From RYN-230 sp963723595 (GTDB lineage: Bacteria > Actinomycetota > Actinomycetes > Streptosporangiales > Streptosporangiaceae): a DNA stretch of 64,000 nucleotides. The notes beneath the pieces are model-generated. The model made no database searches. It saw only the letters and a program-made list of their open reading frames with translations, and had not been told where the DNA came from. Where the stretch lies: assembly GCA_963723595.1 (NCBI GenBank), contig CAVRRQ010000002.1, forward strand, positions 1,302,001 through 1,366,000. Reading direction: 5' to 3'. Below, one piece after another: positions 41,635-49,291 of the stretch (position 1 is its first letter; every line of letters starts with the position of its first letter). The position numbers were made by a program, and so were the translations under genes.

Positions 41635-42120
41635 ATGACTGCCGTGGCGCGCGCAGTGAAACTCCTCAGCCTGAAGGGGAAGAGATTGATTAGGAATCGG
41701 GTCACTACGCTGTGCCTCAGTGCGTTGCTGCTGGGTGGCTCCCTCTGGTTGAGCCCCGCGGCAGGTTCGGTCACCACCCCGGTAATGGACGCTCACACGA
41801 CCGGCTGGTCTCACATGGTGCGGTCACCCGCAGATATTGAGATCGGGCAGGGAGGGGCACCATTCCTCACCGGCCTGACCTGGCAGCAGTGGAGCGGGAC
41901 CTACGGAAACGGGACCGGCAAGCTGCACGAACTGCGCAACCCCAATTGCCATCCGGCCCCCCTCTGCTCGTACGACGACGTGTACAACGTCAAGATCTAC
42001 CTCCACCAAGTGATCACTCACCGGGGCACGGCGGTGTTCAGCCGCATGCGGTGGACGTATGGACGCGCCGCTCACGTCTTGTACCTGAGGCTGACCAGCA
42101 CAGGATTCTGGGACTACTGA
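41635..42120 (+). CDS. secreted protein of unknown function
   Basis: A 161-residue protein with a Sec-type signal: basic MTAVARAVKLLSLKGKRLIRNR, hydrophobic LCLSALLLGGSLWLSPAAGS, with likely cleavage near residue 45. The mature part contains two cysteines close together (NCHPAPLCSY) that may form a disulfide, and several aromatic residues (WQQWSGTYGN, MRWTYGRAAHVLYL). The RBS GGGGGAGGAAG precedes ATG 41635. No family recognised; likely an extracellular protein. Confidence 0.6.
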   Translation: MTAVARAVKLLSLKGKRLIRNRVTTLCLSALLLGGSLWLSPAAGSVTTPVMDAHTTGWSHMVRSPADIEIGQGGAPFLTGLTWQQWSGTYGNGTGKLHELRNPNCHPAPLCSYDDVYNVKIYLHQVITHRGTAVFSRMRWTYGRAAHVLYLRLTSTGFWDY

Positions 42121-42233
42121 GACTCCCCCAATATCCACTTATGCCGCCGGTGTGCAGGTAGACCACCAGGTGACTTTGGTACCCGTGTGGTCAGGTGTGC
42201 CTGGGGATGGTGTTCCGTAGGGTGGGGGGTGGG

Positions 42234-43112
42234 ATGGCACTTAAGCCGGCGTGGATCGCGGGATGGACAGGCCAGCATGCGCGGCATGCCGCTGCGATGT
42301 TCTGGCAGGGCCGGAATCCGGCCGCACGCGTTTACGAGAGCATCGGGTCGGAGTTCTTCGTGGCCCCGGCGCCGGGCTGGCTGAACCTGGGGCTGTGGGA
42401 GGGGCCGGGTTCGGAGGGTGAGGCCGGGGACGCTTGCCGACGTCTGGTGACGACGCTCGCGTCCGCGCTGCCCGCCGGGGGTGTGATCCTGGATGCAGGG
42501 AACGGGCTCGGTACCCAGGACCCGCTGATCGCCGAGGTGGTCCGCCCGCGCCGGCTGGTGGTGGTCAACATCACCGAGTGGCAACTGATGGCGGGCCGCG
42601 AGCGGCTCAGGGAGGCCGCGGCTGCGGCCGTGGCCGGGGACGCCGCCCGGCTGCCGGTCGCCGATGCGACCATCGATGGAGTCATCAGCGTGGAGGCCGC
42701 GTTCCATTTCAGCTCGCGCAAGGCCTTTTTCGAAGAGTGTTACCGGGTGCTGCGTCCGGGCGGTGTGCTGAGCATCTCCGATATCCCTGTCCAGCGGTGG
42801 CCAGTGAGCCCGGCGGAGCTGCTGGCGGGCCTGACTCAGCTGCGCGTATTCGGACTTCGGCCCAGCATGGCCATGACAGCGGGTCAGATCGCCGCGGCGG
42901 CGCGCGCGGCGGGCCTGGCTGAGGTGGAGGTCACGGTGTGCGGCGACCGCGTGATTGCCCCCGCGCTCCGGCTCGCCGCAGCCCGGCTGGCAGGCGCGAC
43001 GGCTGCGCCCGCCGGGCAGCAGACCGCCGCGCGATTGCTGCTGAGGCAAGTGGACCTGCTCTGGCGACGCCAGATAATTGACTACCTCCTGCTCCGCGCC
43101 GTCCGCCCCTGA
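42234..43112 (+). CDS. SAM-dependent methyltransferase
   Basis: A 292-residue class I methyltransferase. Motif I is DAGNGLGTQDPLIAE near residue 85, with asparagine where many enzymes have cysteine or glycine; VAGDAARLPVADATIDGVISVEAAFHF and CYRVLRPGGVLSISDIPV follow. The pattern is close to small-molecule methyltransferases of the UbiE/sterol type. ATG 42234 is preferred because GGGTGGG precedes it and an upstream GTG would add only low-complexity residues. Not linked to a recognisable pathway. Confidence 0.78.
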   Translation: MALKPAWIAGWTGQHARHAAAMFWQGRNPAARVYESIGSEFFVAPAPGWLNLGLWEGPGSEGEAGDACRRLVTTLASALPAGGVILDAGNGLGTQDPLIAEVVRPRRLVVVNITEWQLMAGRERLREAAAAAVAGDAARLPVADATIDGVISVEAAFHFSSRKAFFEECYRVLRPGGVLSISDIPVQRWPVSPAELLAGLTQLRVFGLRPSMAMTAGQIAAAARAAGLAEVEVTVCGDRVIAPALRLAAARLAGATAAPAGQQTAARLLLRQVDLLWRRQIIDYLLLRAVRP

Positions 43113-43162
43113 CACTCAGCTGGCGTCACACCGGCCCAGACGGCCCGTGAATACTCAAATGG

Positions 43163-43218
43163 TATGCGGCGAATAATCGGGACCAAGCGAGCTTCCGCAT
43201 CTGCCGCGATCCGGGCGT
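43163..43218. repeat. dispersed hairpin-like element a
   Basis: TATGCGGCG, about 23 bases, then TCCGCATCTGCCGCGATCC. ATGCGG pairs with CCGCAT and GCGGC with GCCGC. Closely similar elements occur near 44152 and 46883. Confidence 0.5.
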
Positions 43219-43251
43219 GCTCAGATTTGCGGACGTGCTGCCATGGTTCAT

Positions 43252-43896
43252 TCAGCAGCCGTCGTACGGGGCCCAAGCGCTGGTCCCGGACTGTGCGTAC
43301 TCCTTGGCGAAGGCGTAGTTCTGCTCAGCCACGGACGCATTCTCTGGCAAGCCAGACAAACCGAGGCCGTGCCAGGTGGACGGCAGGAAACCGTACAAGC
43401 CCCCAGCGCCGCTGGACCGATTGACCGCCCTGGGGTTTCCGCTGCTCTCCCGCTGGATCACGCAGCTGCGGAAGCTGCCCGGCGTCGCGCGGCGCGCGGC
43501 AGCAGAGGCCACCGTGTCCCCCACCGAGGCGCCGCCGCTCACCTGGGCACCGGCAGGCGGGCGCGCCATGGCCATCGGGCGGGCATGCCGCGGTGCTGCG
43601 GTTGCCGCCTGCGCCGCCCGGACCAGCCATCGGCTGACCCGCAGCCCGCCGGGCACGATGAGCCGCTCCCCGGGCACGATCATGGACGGGTCGGGTACCT
43701 GCCGCCGGTTTGCCCACCACAGGGCGGGCCACTCTGCAGCGGTCCCGTACTCGTGCAGGCTGATCGCGCTGAGCGAATCACCCCGCTGAACCGTGATGTC
43801 GTGGCGGGCCGGCTGAGCTGCTCCAGGATGCAGCGAAATCGTGACCGCGACCAGGGACTTGGCTACCCCGCCAGCTGCAATACTGATAAGCGTCAT
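43252..43896 (-). CDS. LysM-domain lysozyme-like (transglycosylase) protein
   Basis: A 214-residue exported protein. A hydrophobic N-terminus (ISIAAGGVAKSLVAVTISL) may act as signal, followed by a LysM peptidoglycan-binding domain (ITVQRGDSLSAISLHEYGTAAEWPALWWANR) and, near residues 140-214, a lysozyme-like catalytic domain: FRSCVIQRESSGNPRAVN, where the glutamate in ESSGNP is the likely catalytic acid, and AGGLYGFLPSTWHGLG. Similar actinobacterial enzymes act in cell-wall remodelling or resuscitation. GGAGG precedes the ATG. A strong hairpin lies 36 bases upstream. Confidence 0.82.
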   Translation of the reverse strand: MTLISIAAGGVAKSLVAVTISLHPGAAQPARHDITVQRGDSLSAISLHEYGTAAEWPALWWANRRQVPDPSMIVPGERLIVPGGLRVSRWLVRAAQAATAAPRHARPMAMARPPAGAQVSGGASVGDTVASAAARRATPGSFRSCVIQRESSGNPRAVNRSSGAGGLYGFLPSTWHGLGLSGLPENASVAEQNYAFAKEYAQSGTSAWAPYDGC

Positions 43897-43931
43897 GGCT
43901 TGTTACCTCCGAGGTTCCGTTGCCATGCCAA

Positions 43932-43970
43932 GGCCCCGGCCGCGTGCTGCAACACGCTTTGGCCGGGGCC
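43932..43970. promoter_or_regulatory. strong GC-rich hairpin in the 5' leader of the LysM gene
   Basis: Ten-base perfect arms GGCCCCGGCC and GGCCGGGGCC enclose a second stem GCGTG/CACGC. No T-tract follows in either direction, so it is more likely a leader RNA element or attenuator than a simple terminator. Muralytic genes of this type often carry leader control (c-di-AMP riboswitches), but the conserved motifs of that class were not recognised. Confidence 0.5.
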
Positions 43971-44317
43971 GCCTGAATGTGATTACCCGCCGGCTTATTC
44001 AGATAACCTTTTGTGATTGGCGGGTGACATCAGCCACGGCGGTACGGCGACGATTATCAGCAAATATCGCTACAGACTGAACCGCCCGTCCCGGCCAAAT
44101 GGATCGCCAGACAGGTGCGCCGCGTGCTCGGCTCACGGCACGTCGAATAGTTATGCGGCGTCTCCCTCGTGGGGAATGTCCGCATTTGCCGCTGTCGGTG
44201 CGCATTCCTGACGAGACGGTTGCCTGGTCTCAGGGGCTGCGTGCCTCGGAGGCCGGGTGGCGACGCTCACCTCGTTGAGGTAGGGGTGCAGGTCTTGCTT
44301 TCGGGTTGTGCCGTGGC
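43971..44317. other. intergenic region between LysM and cupin genes
   Basis: About 350 bases that include the rest of the LysM gene leader and a dispersed hairpin-like element at 44152-44202. No supported gene was found. Confidence 0.45.
44152..44202. repeat. dispersed hairpin-like element b
   Basis: TATGCGGCG, about 19 bases, then TCCGCATTTGCCGCTGTCGG. Same arms (ATGCGG/CCGCAT, GCGGC/GCCGC) as the copy at 43163. Confidence 0.5.
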
Positions 44318-44836
44318 TCATTCAGGCGAGACAGTTACCAGGCGATATTCGGCAGCGATCCGGGCGGTGCCGTCGGCATCAACTTGCAGTCCGTAGGCGG
44401 AATTGAGCGCGGCAACGGCCCCGCCGTCGACCGGTCCGGAGGCGACCAGGGACGCCAGTTCGACGAAGAACTGGTCGAACCCGGCCGGGGAGATGATTTC
44501 CAGCAGCCTGCCGGGCCGGTCAGTCGCGTTCCAGAACGTATGCCAGACATCGCGGGGCTTGTAGACCAGGTCCCCTGGCCCGGCGAAGGCAACATTGCCG
44601 CCCTGCCAGAAACCCCACTGGCCTTCCAGGATGAAGGAGTACTCGTCCTCGCGGGAATGCATGTGCAGGGGAGCAGCCATACCGCGGGGGATGATCGGAT
44701 GCTCCACCAGCGAGAAGCGATCTTGAGAAGAGCTACCGTCCAGGATGAACCTGGCGCCAACGACCCCCAGGTTGCCGGTACTGGTCTGCGCTGCCCGCAC
44801 GACAGGTTCGCTCAGGCTCACGTTCATGAACGTCAC
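44318..44836 (-). CDS. cupin-domain protein
   Basis: A 172-residue cupin. Motif 1 reads PLHMHSREDEYSFILEGQWGFW, where His-x-His and Glu are the usual metal ligands, and motif 2 is GDLVYKPRDVWHTFWN with the last histidine. Such proteins are dioxygenases, isomerases or ligand sensors. GTG 44836 is preferred because GGAGG precedes it by six bases; GTG 44848 is a longer alternative. The C-terminal 50 residues are helical (FDQFFVELASLVASG). Substrate unknown. Confidence 0.78.
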   Translation of the reverse strand: MTFMNVSLSEPVVRAAQTSTGNLGVVGARFILDGSSSQDRFSLVEHPIIPRGMAAPLHMHSREDEYSFILEGQWGFWQGGNVAFAGPGDLVYKPRDVWHTFWNATDRPGRLLEIISPAGFDQFFVELASLVASGPVDGGAVAALNSAYGLQVDADGTARIAAEYRLVTVSPE

Positions 44837-45088
44837 GATGTCCTCCACCCGCCAGCCCGCCAGTGCACCGCGTCCAGTCCGAGCTCACTGACAGGCAACG
44901 CACGATGCCGGTCAGACCGCCGTGCCACCAGTCGCAGTACTCTGCTACCTCACCTTCACAGTGTGCTGGGTTTGCGCAAGGAACGCGCGCTCATGCCGCA
45001 CTGCGCGCACTTGCCATGGGGCTTAGTCACTCACCCCGCGCTCTCCGCGCCGCCGGAACGGTTCAGCGGGGCAATGACTTGCCATGAC

Positions 45089-45112
45089 GGAAAGTCAGAC
45101 GCTAGACTTTCC
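45089..45112. promoter_or_regulatory. inverted-repeat operator before the membrane/winged-helix operon
   Basis: GGAAAGTC-N8-GACTTTCC, perfect eight-base arms, with an additional half copy GGAAAGT directly downstream at 45118-45124. It stands about 45 bases before the ribosome site of the two-gene operon and is a likely site for the winged-helix protein encoded there. Confidence 0.7.
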
Positions 45113-45144
45113 GTGATGGAAAGTAATCGGGAAGGAGGCCGGTC

Positions 45145-45603
45145 ATGGTGAGCGCCGCGATCCCGCCTGAGGAAGCCGCCAGCGCGATGGCTGCCATCGA
45201 CGACCGCCGTGCCTGGCTGGCCGACCGCCTCATTGCCCCCTGCTGGTACCACCCGGCATCCGGCGTGCTCGCGGGCGCCCTCATCGCCGTGGCGGAGACG
45301 CGTAACTGGCCGCTGTTCTACTGGGCGGTGGCGGGGTACTCGGCTGGCTGCGGTGCGCTCATGTGGATGAATCAGCGGCGCACCGGGGTCGCGGTCAGGT
45401 ATTTCCGCAGGCGGGTCAGCATCGTTTTCGCGGCGCAGGTCCTTACGTTGAGTGCGCTGGCCGCACTGGCCTGCTGGCTCGACCTGGATCGCGGGAGGAG
45501 AGGCGCGTTCCTGGTGGCCGGGGTGCTGGCCGTAGCCATCACCATCGTGTTCGGGCGCTGGACCAACACGGCGCTCCGCGCCGACTTCCAGGCTCGCCGG
45601 TGA
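45145..45603 (+). CDS. small membrane protein in operon with a winged-helix regulator
   Basis: A 152-residue protein with about four hydrophobic segments (near residues 38-52, 53-70, 93-110, 120-138) and a basic C-terminus. Such membrane proteins paired with short winged-helix regulators are common in actinobacteria and not functionally characterised. GGAGG precedes GTG/ATG near 45145. Its stop overlaps the regulator start by GTGA, so both are made from one transcript. It may be a signal-sensing partner, but this is inference. Confidence 0.65.
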   Translation: MVSAAIPPEEAASAMAAIDDRRAWLADRLIAPCWYHPASGVLAGALIAVAETRNWPLFYWAVAGYSAGCGALMWMNQRRTGVAVRYFRRRVSIVFAAQVLTLSALAALACWLDLDRGRRGAFLVAGVLAVAITIVFGRWTNTALRADFQARR

Positions 45604-45941
45604 CCACCGCAGCACGCTTCGACGAGATCGTGCACGCGCCGAACCGCCTTCAGATCTGCGCAATGCTCGCCGCCGTCGAGTCCGCCGACTTCCCCGCCGT
45701 GCGGGAAGGGCTGGGCGTCGCTGACTCGGTCCTGTCCAAGCACGTCCGGGTCCTGCATGAAGCGGGCTACGTGGCCATACACAAGGCCACCTGCGCCTCA
45801 CGGGTCCGGACCAGCCTGGCGCTGACCACGGCCGGGCGCGCGGCTTACCAGGGACATGTTGCTGCCCTGCGGGCAATCGTGGAGGACGGGAGAGGGAAAC
45901 CCGAGGTCTCGAGCACGGCGCGGCGAACACCCTCCAGATAA
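45600..45941 (+). CDS. winged-helix DNA-binding protein (MarR/ArsR-like)
   Basis: A 113-residue regulator: IVHAPNRLQICAMLAAVESADFPAVREGLGVADSVLSKHVRVLHEAGYVAIHK forms the winged helix, with the typical recognition helix VADSVLSKHVRVLHEAGYV. It belongs to the transcriptional-regulator family related to MarR/PadR (winged helix DNA-binding, HTH_34). The GTG start overlaps the membrane-protein stop. It probably binds the GGAAAGTC palindrome upstream and autoregulates. The last 15 residues look disordered. Confidence 0.8.
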   Translation: MTTAARFDEIVHAPNRLQICAMLAAVESADFPAVREGLGVADSVLSKHVRVLHEAGYVAIHKATCASRVRTSLALTTAGRAAYQGHVAALRAIVEDGRGKPEVSSTARRTPSR

Positions 45942-46116
45942 CCCCCCGGCGCTGCCATCTCCTGCTACCGCCCTAACGGCCCAGCCCCCGGCTTGCATGA
46001 CTATGAATATGCGTGACCGCCGTGCACGTGAAACGCGCGCATCTGCCGCCGGCGGCGAACGTGTCTGCGAAGGGGAAGGATCCGGGCCCGTGTGACGGGC
46101 CTGTCCTGGCCGAGGG

Positions 46117-46860
46117 TCAGGTCAGGTCGAGGAGGGTGCCTGCGGCAGCGACGCTGATCTTGCCGTCGTAACCGCTGGCTGCTGCGGCCTGTGCGGCGGC
46201 TGGGTCTGTTCCCGGCCACAGGTGGGTGAGCATCAGGTGCCGGGCGCCAGCATCGGCGGCTTGCCGGGCTGCCTGGCGCGCACTGGACAGGTAGCCGCGT
46301 GAGCTGTCCGGAACCTGGTCTGGGTAAGTCGCCTCGGCCAAGAACAGATCGCTGTTGCGAGCCAGTGCGGCCAGTTCCGGGCTCGGGCCGCTGTCGCCGG
46401 TGTAGGTGAGCACCTGGCCAGCGGCGGTCAGGCGCACGCCTGCGTTGGGTACCCAGTGCGGCAGCAAGCGTGTCCCGGCGTGGAACGGGCCGATGTCCAG
46501 GTCCCGGCCCGGGCTGAATTCGTGCAGCGTCAGGGCTCCGGCCAGCATCCCTGGGCGGTCCAGGGCCAGGACCGCATCGAGCACCCCGGGCAGCGCGTAA
46601 ACCGGCAGCGGTGGCGGCGGGTCAGCGGCCAGCGCCCGCGCGCGCAGCAGTGGGTTCAGGTCAGCGCAATGGTCAGGATGCCCGTGACTGATGAAGACCG
46701 CATCGATCTCCCTGGCAGCTACCTGTTCCAGCAGCCGCGGCACCGTGGCATAGCCCAGGTCAATGACCAGCCGGAATCCATCGTGCTCGACCAGGAAGCC
46801 ACTGCAGGCCTTACCCGGTTCCGGCCACGCCCCGCAACCACCCAGAACCACGAGCCGCAT
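46117..46860 (-). CDS. MBL-fold metallo-hydrolase
   Basis: A 247-residue metallo-beta-lactamase-fold protein. The zinc motif is HGHPDHCADL near residue 60; TYTGDSGPS near 153 supplies the aspartate and THLWPG near 215 the last histidine. The pattern matches RNase Z/lactonase-like hydrolases (ElaC-like). ATG 46860 is chosen because TAGGAT lies exactly six bases upstream on the minus strand; ATG 46863 is adjacent. No linked pathway genes; substrate unknown. Confidence 0.82.
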   Translation of the reverse strand: MRLVVLGGCGAWPEPGKACSGFLVEHDGFRLVIDLGYATVPRLLEQVAAREIDAVFISHGHPDHCADLNPLLRARALAADPPPPLPVYALPGVLDAVLALDRPGMLAGALTLHEFSPGRDLDIGPFHAGTRLLPHWVPNAGVRLTAAGQVLTYTGDSGPSPELAALARNSDLFLAEATYPDQVPDSSRGYLSSARQAARQAADAGARHLMLTHLWPGTDPAAAQAAAASGYDGKISVAAAGTLLDLT

Positions 46861-46863
46861 CAT

Positions 46864-47213
46864 AGGATCCTAGCCAAAAGCCATAGGCGGCCTTGCGCAC
46901 GGCTTGGCGTAAACATCCTCATTTGCCGCGATCCGCGCTTGATCAGCCGTGTTGCCTGTGAGTCAGTTGGGCGGAGGGCATGCCCGTGCGTGCGAGTTTG
47001 TCGGCGCGGCGCATCGCGTCGGGCAGCCGGTGCTGTCCGGCCATGCGCCGCATAGCCTGCATCTTTCGTGATCTTGGCTCAGTGGCCTGAGTCGTCGGCG
47101 GACCGCTATTTTCAGCGAGCGGTCGTGCCTGGCGGCCCGGCTGTCGCGCCGGGTGGGCGGGGTTCCACTAGCCCGAGGGTGTCCTTCTGATCGCTGGAAT
47201 GGGTTCCGGCTGG
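46864..47213. other. intergenic region left of the IS1380-type element
   Basis: About 350 bases. It holds the promoter of the MBL gene (TAGGAT, minus strand, 46867-46872), a dispersed element at 46883-46938, and probably the left end of the IS1380-type element. A clear terminal inverted repeat was not found on this side. Confidence 0.5.
46883..46938. repeat. dispersed hairpin-like element c
   Basis: ATAGGCGGCC, about 25 bases, then TCCTCATTTGCCGCGATCC. The right part agrees with 43163 at most positions (CATYTGCCGCGATCCG). Confidence 0.45.
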
Positions 47214-48584
47214 TCAGCCCGGTGCGAGGGCCTGCAGGCGGGTGATCGCGGTAGTTATCTCCCGGGCCCAGGGCCAGCTGGCAGCGAGGCGGAGCCGCAG
47301 GCGGCGGCTGCCGCGGACGAGCCGCCCGGCGCAGGTGAAGATCCGCAGCCGCAGCCGTTTCGGTTCCCACCGGCGGGCAGGCCCGTCCAGGGCGAGCATC
47401 GCCATCCAGGCCAGCAGCTCGCAGGCCATGGCCACGATCTCGCACCACAGCTGGTTCTGCGTGAACCCCTGCAGGGGGAGGTTGCGCAGCCCGGTGTCCT
47501 TGGCGCAGCGGATCCTGTCCTCACACCGTGCTCGGCGCCGGTGGCGGAGTTCCAGGTCAGCGAGCTGGCCGCCCTTGGTGCCGGTGGCGAAGGCGGTGAA
47601 CCGGTGCCCGTCGATGTCGGTGAACCGCAGCTGCGCGCCCGGATGCGGGCGTTCCTTGCGGACGATCACCCGCATCCCCTTCGGCCACTTCTCCAGGTCC
47701 AGCAGGCCGGTGATCTCCGCGACCCAGGCGCCGGGCCGGACCTGGCCGCCGGCGTCATAGGCGGGTTCCCAGACCCGGCCCGGGAGGGTAAGGATGGCCT
47801 GCTGGACGTCGTCGGTGATGGTGAACCCCACGGAGTAGCCCAGCCGCCGGCCCGGCGCGGTGACCCAGGCCAGGAAGTCCTGGGTGCCGCCACCGGAGTC
47901 AGCGCGGATCAGCACCCGCCGGCGCAGGCGCCGGGGCAGCTGCGCCAGCCCGAGCCGGGTGGCCTCGATGTGGTCGGCTGCGGTGTTCGAGCCCGCGTTG
48001 CCAGCCCGCAGCATGACAGCTAGCGGCTCCCCGCTGCCGCCGTCACCGTGATCAGCGAAGACGGTCAGCGGGTGATGCCCATAGGTTTTCTTCCACGTGG
48101 GCATGGCCTGCTCTTTCTCCGAGCACGAGGTCACGATCGTCGCGTCGATATCGACGGTGACCAGACCCCCTGCCGCGCCCGGCGCTGCGCCGCCAGCCAG
48201 GTCCCAGGCCCGCTGCCGGGCGGCGGCCCGGGCTGCGCGGATGGCTTTCAGTGCCCGCGGGGCGTCGGCGGCCAGGCGGGTGACCAGCCGGGAGATCACC
48301 GGGTCGGAGGCCACCGGCCCGGCCAGTTCCGGCTGCGCCCGCAGCATCGCCACGTCGGCGAGGCAGTCCCCGCCCAGCGCCACCGCGACCGCCAGGTCGG
48401 TGATGATCTTTCCTGGGCTGTGCACCGCGCGGGCGGGCCGCCACCGTTCCAGCGCCGCGTCCAGGCCGTGGTCCAGGCCGGTTGCCCGCAGTGTGCGGAT
48501 CAGCAGCAGGCCGCCGGCCTGGGAGACGATTCCGGTGCCGTCAGCGGACACCATGATCTTGGAGTGGGAGGCGGTAGAATGCAC
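47214..48584 (-). CDS. IS1380-family transposase
   Basis: A 456-residue DDE transposase. Typical IS1380 features are DIDATIVTSCSEKEQAMPTWKKTYGHHPL (first Asp region), RADSGGGTQDFLAWV (second Asp region near residue 232) and an RCEDRIRCAKDTGLRNLP region with the catalytic glutamate near 365. The frame is intact, so the element may be active. It lies between the MBL gene and the nfi relic, whose stop is only 11 bases beyond the right palindrome. Confidence 0.9.
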   Translation of the reverse strand: MHSTASHSKIMVSADGTGIVSQAGGLLLIRTLRATGLDHGLDAALERWRPARAVHSPGKIITDLAVAVALGGDCLADVAMLRAQPELAGPVASDPVISRLVTRLAADAPRALKAIRAARAAARQRAWDLAGGAAPGAAGGLVTVDIDATIVTSCSEKEQAMPTWKKTYGHHPLTVFADHGDGGSGEPLAVMLRAGNAGSNTAADHIEATRLGLAQLPRRLRRRVLIRADSGGGTQDFLAWVTAPGRRLGYSVGFTITDDVQQAILTLPGRVWEPAYDAGGQVRPGAWVAEITGLLDLEKWPKGMRVIVRKERPHPGAQLRFTDIDGHRFTAFATGTKGGQLADLELRHRRRARCEDRIRCAKDTGLRNLPLQGFTQNQLWCEIVAMACELLAWMAMLALDGPARRWEPKRLRLRIFTCAGRLVRGSRRLRLRLAASWPWAREITTAITRLQALAPG

Positions 48585-48661
48585 GCGGAAAGTGCCTTTC
48601 GAACTGGTGCGGACAGGTCTCTAGACAAGCCCTATTCTTCCAGTTCAAAGGCACTTTCCGT
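47214..48661 (-). mobile_element. IS1380-family insertion sequence (ends approximate)
   Basis: Defined by the transposase gene and, on the right, by CGGAAAGTGCCTTT at 48595 with its inverted copy at 48641-48661, a 21-22-bp imperfect palindrome just upstream of the transposase start. This pair may be the right terminal region or a promoter/operator. The left boundary and target duplication could not be found, so true ends may extend beyond the given coordinates. Confidence 0.55.
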
Positions 48662-48671
48662 GTCTAAACGA

Positions 48672-49141
48672 TCAAGCCCTGGCCGGTGCCAGGCGAAAGC
48701 CCGAGGCTAGCTCCGCTGCCTCGTCGCGGGGCATCCCGGCTGCGGTGACGAACAACGGGCGCACCGAAGTTCCGCGCAACACCGGCACGGCATGGGTAGC
48801 CGTGCGAAGGCGGACTTGGCCACACCGATCACCGGGATGCCGAACTCAGCGTGCGCGTGCGCACCCAGGCCAGGCCGACCGCCGGGATCCAGGTCGGCGT
48901 AGCCGTCAACTACCAGGAGACCCAGCCCGCTCAACCCGCTCAGGACCGCGCGGATCGCCGGAAGTTCACGCAGATAGAACTCACCAGGCCGGTACGGCAG
49001 CGCCTCCCCCAGGACTTCAGTGCGTTCAGCCACCACCCCGCAGAAGCGGGCATCAGCAGCCACCACCGCTGCTGCCTGTGCACCCCGGGAACCCAGGTAG
49101 TGCACGTCCACGGCCACGAACGCGCGGCCACCCGTTTCCAT
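48672..49141 (-). pseudogene. nfi: endonuclease V, frameshifted
   Basis: The minus-strand frame from ATG 49141 encodes METGGRAFVAVDVHYLG, then ALPYRPGEFYLRELPAIRAVL and LLVVDGYADLDPGGRPGLGAHAH with GIPVIGVAKSAF, all core motifs of endonuclease V, which nicks DNA near deoxyinosine. After KSAFARL the frame is wrong; the expected C-terminus RTATHAVPVLRGTSVRPLFVT continues out of phase from about 48805, as if one C had been lost, to a stop at 48672. Two insertion sequences flank it. Repair activity is probably lost unless the shift is an error. Confidence 0.75.
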
Positions 49142-49198
49142 GTCCTGGAGCTTGCCTGATCTGACGACGAAGGCCAACCGAGGACACGGACACTGGCC

Positions 49199-49208
49199 GA
49201 AGAAACAC
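49199..49208 (+). repeat. target-site duplication, left copy
   Basis: GAAGAAACAC, repeated at 50745-50754 on the other side of the IS4-type element. Confidence 0.85.
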
Positions 49209-49279
49209 CAATGCCGCTAAGTTAGCGATCTTGCGCAGGTCAGGCAGGGTGCCTGGGCCGTCGATGTGCCTGGGACCGG

Positions 49280-49285
49280 TAGGTT
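49280..49285 (+). promoter_or_regulatory. -10 element of the IS4 transposase promoter
   Basis: TAGGTT, six bases (GCGGCG), then GTG 49292, identical in motif and spacing to the LanC-like gene promoter. Confidence 0.55.
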
Positions 49286-49291
49286 GCGGCG

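Noticed and set aside
43897..44100. c-di-AMP riboswitch before the LysM gene
   Set aside because: The context is right and a strong hairpin exists, but the conserved sequence blocks of this riboswitch class could not be matched by eye.
47041..47213. Left terminal inverted repeat of the IS1380-type element
   Set aside because: No sequence here clearly matches the right-side repeat CGGAAAGTGCCTTT, so the boundary was left approximate.
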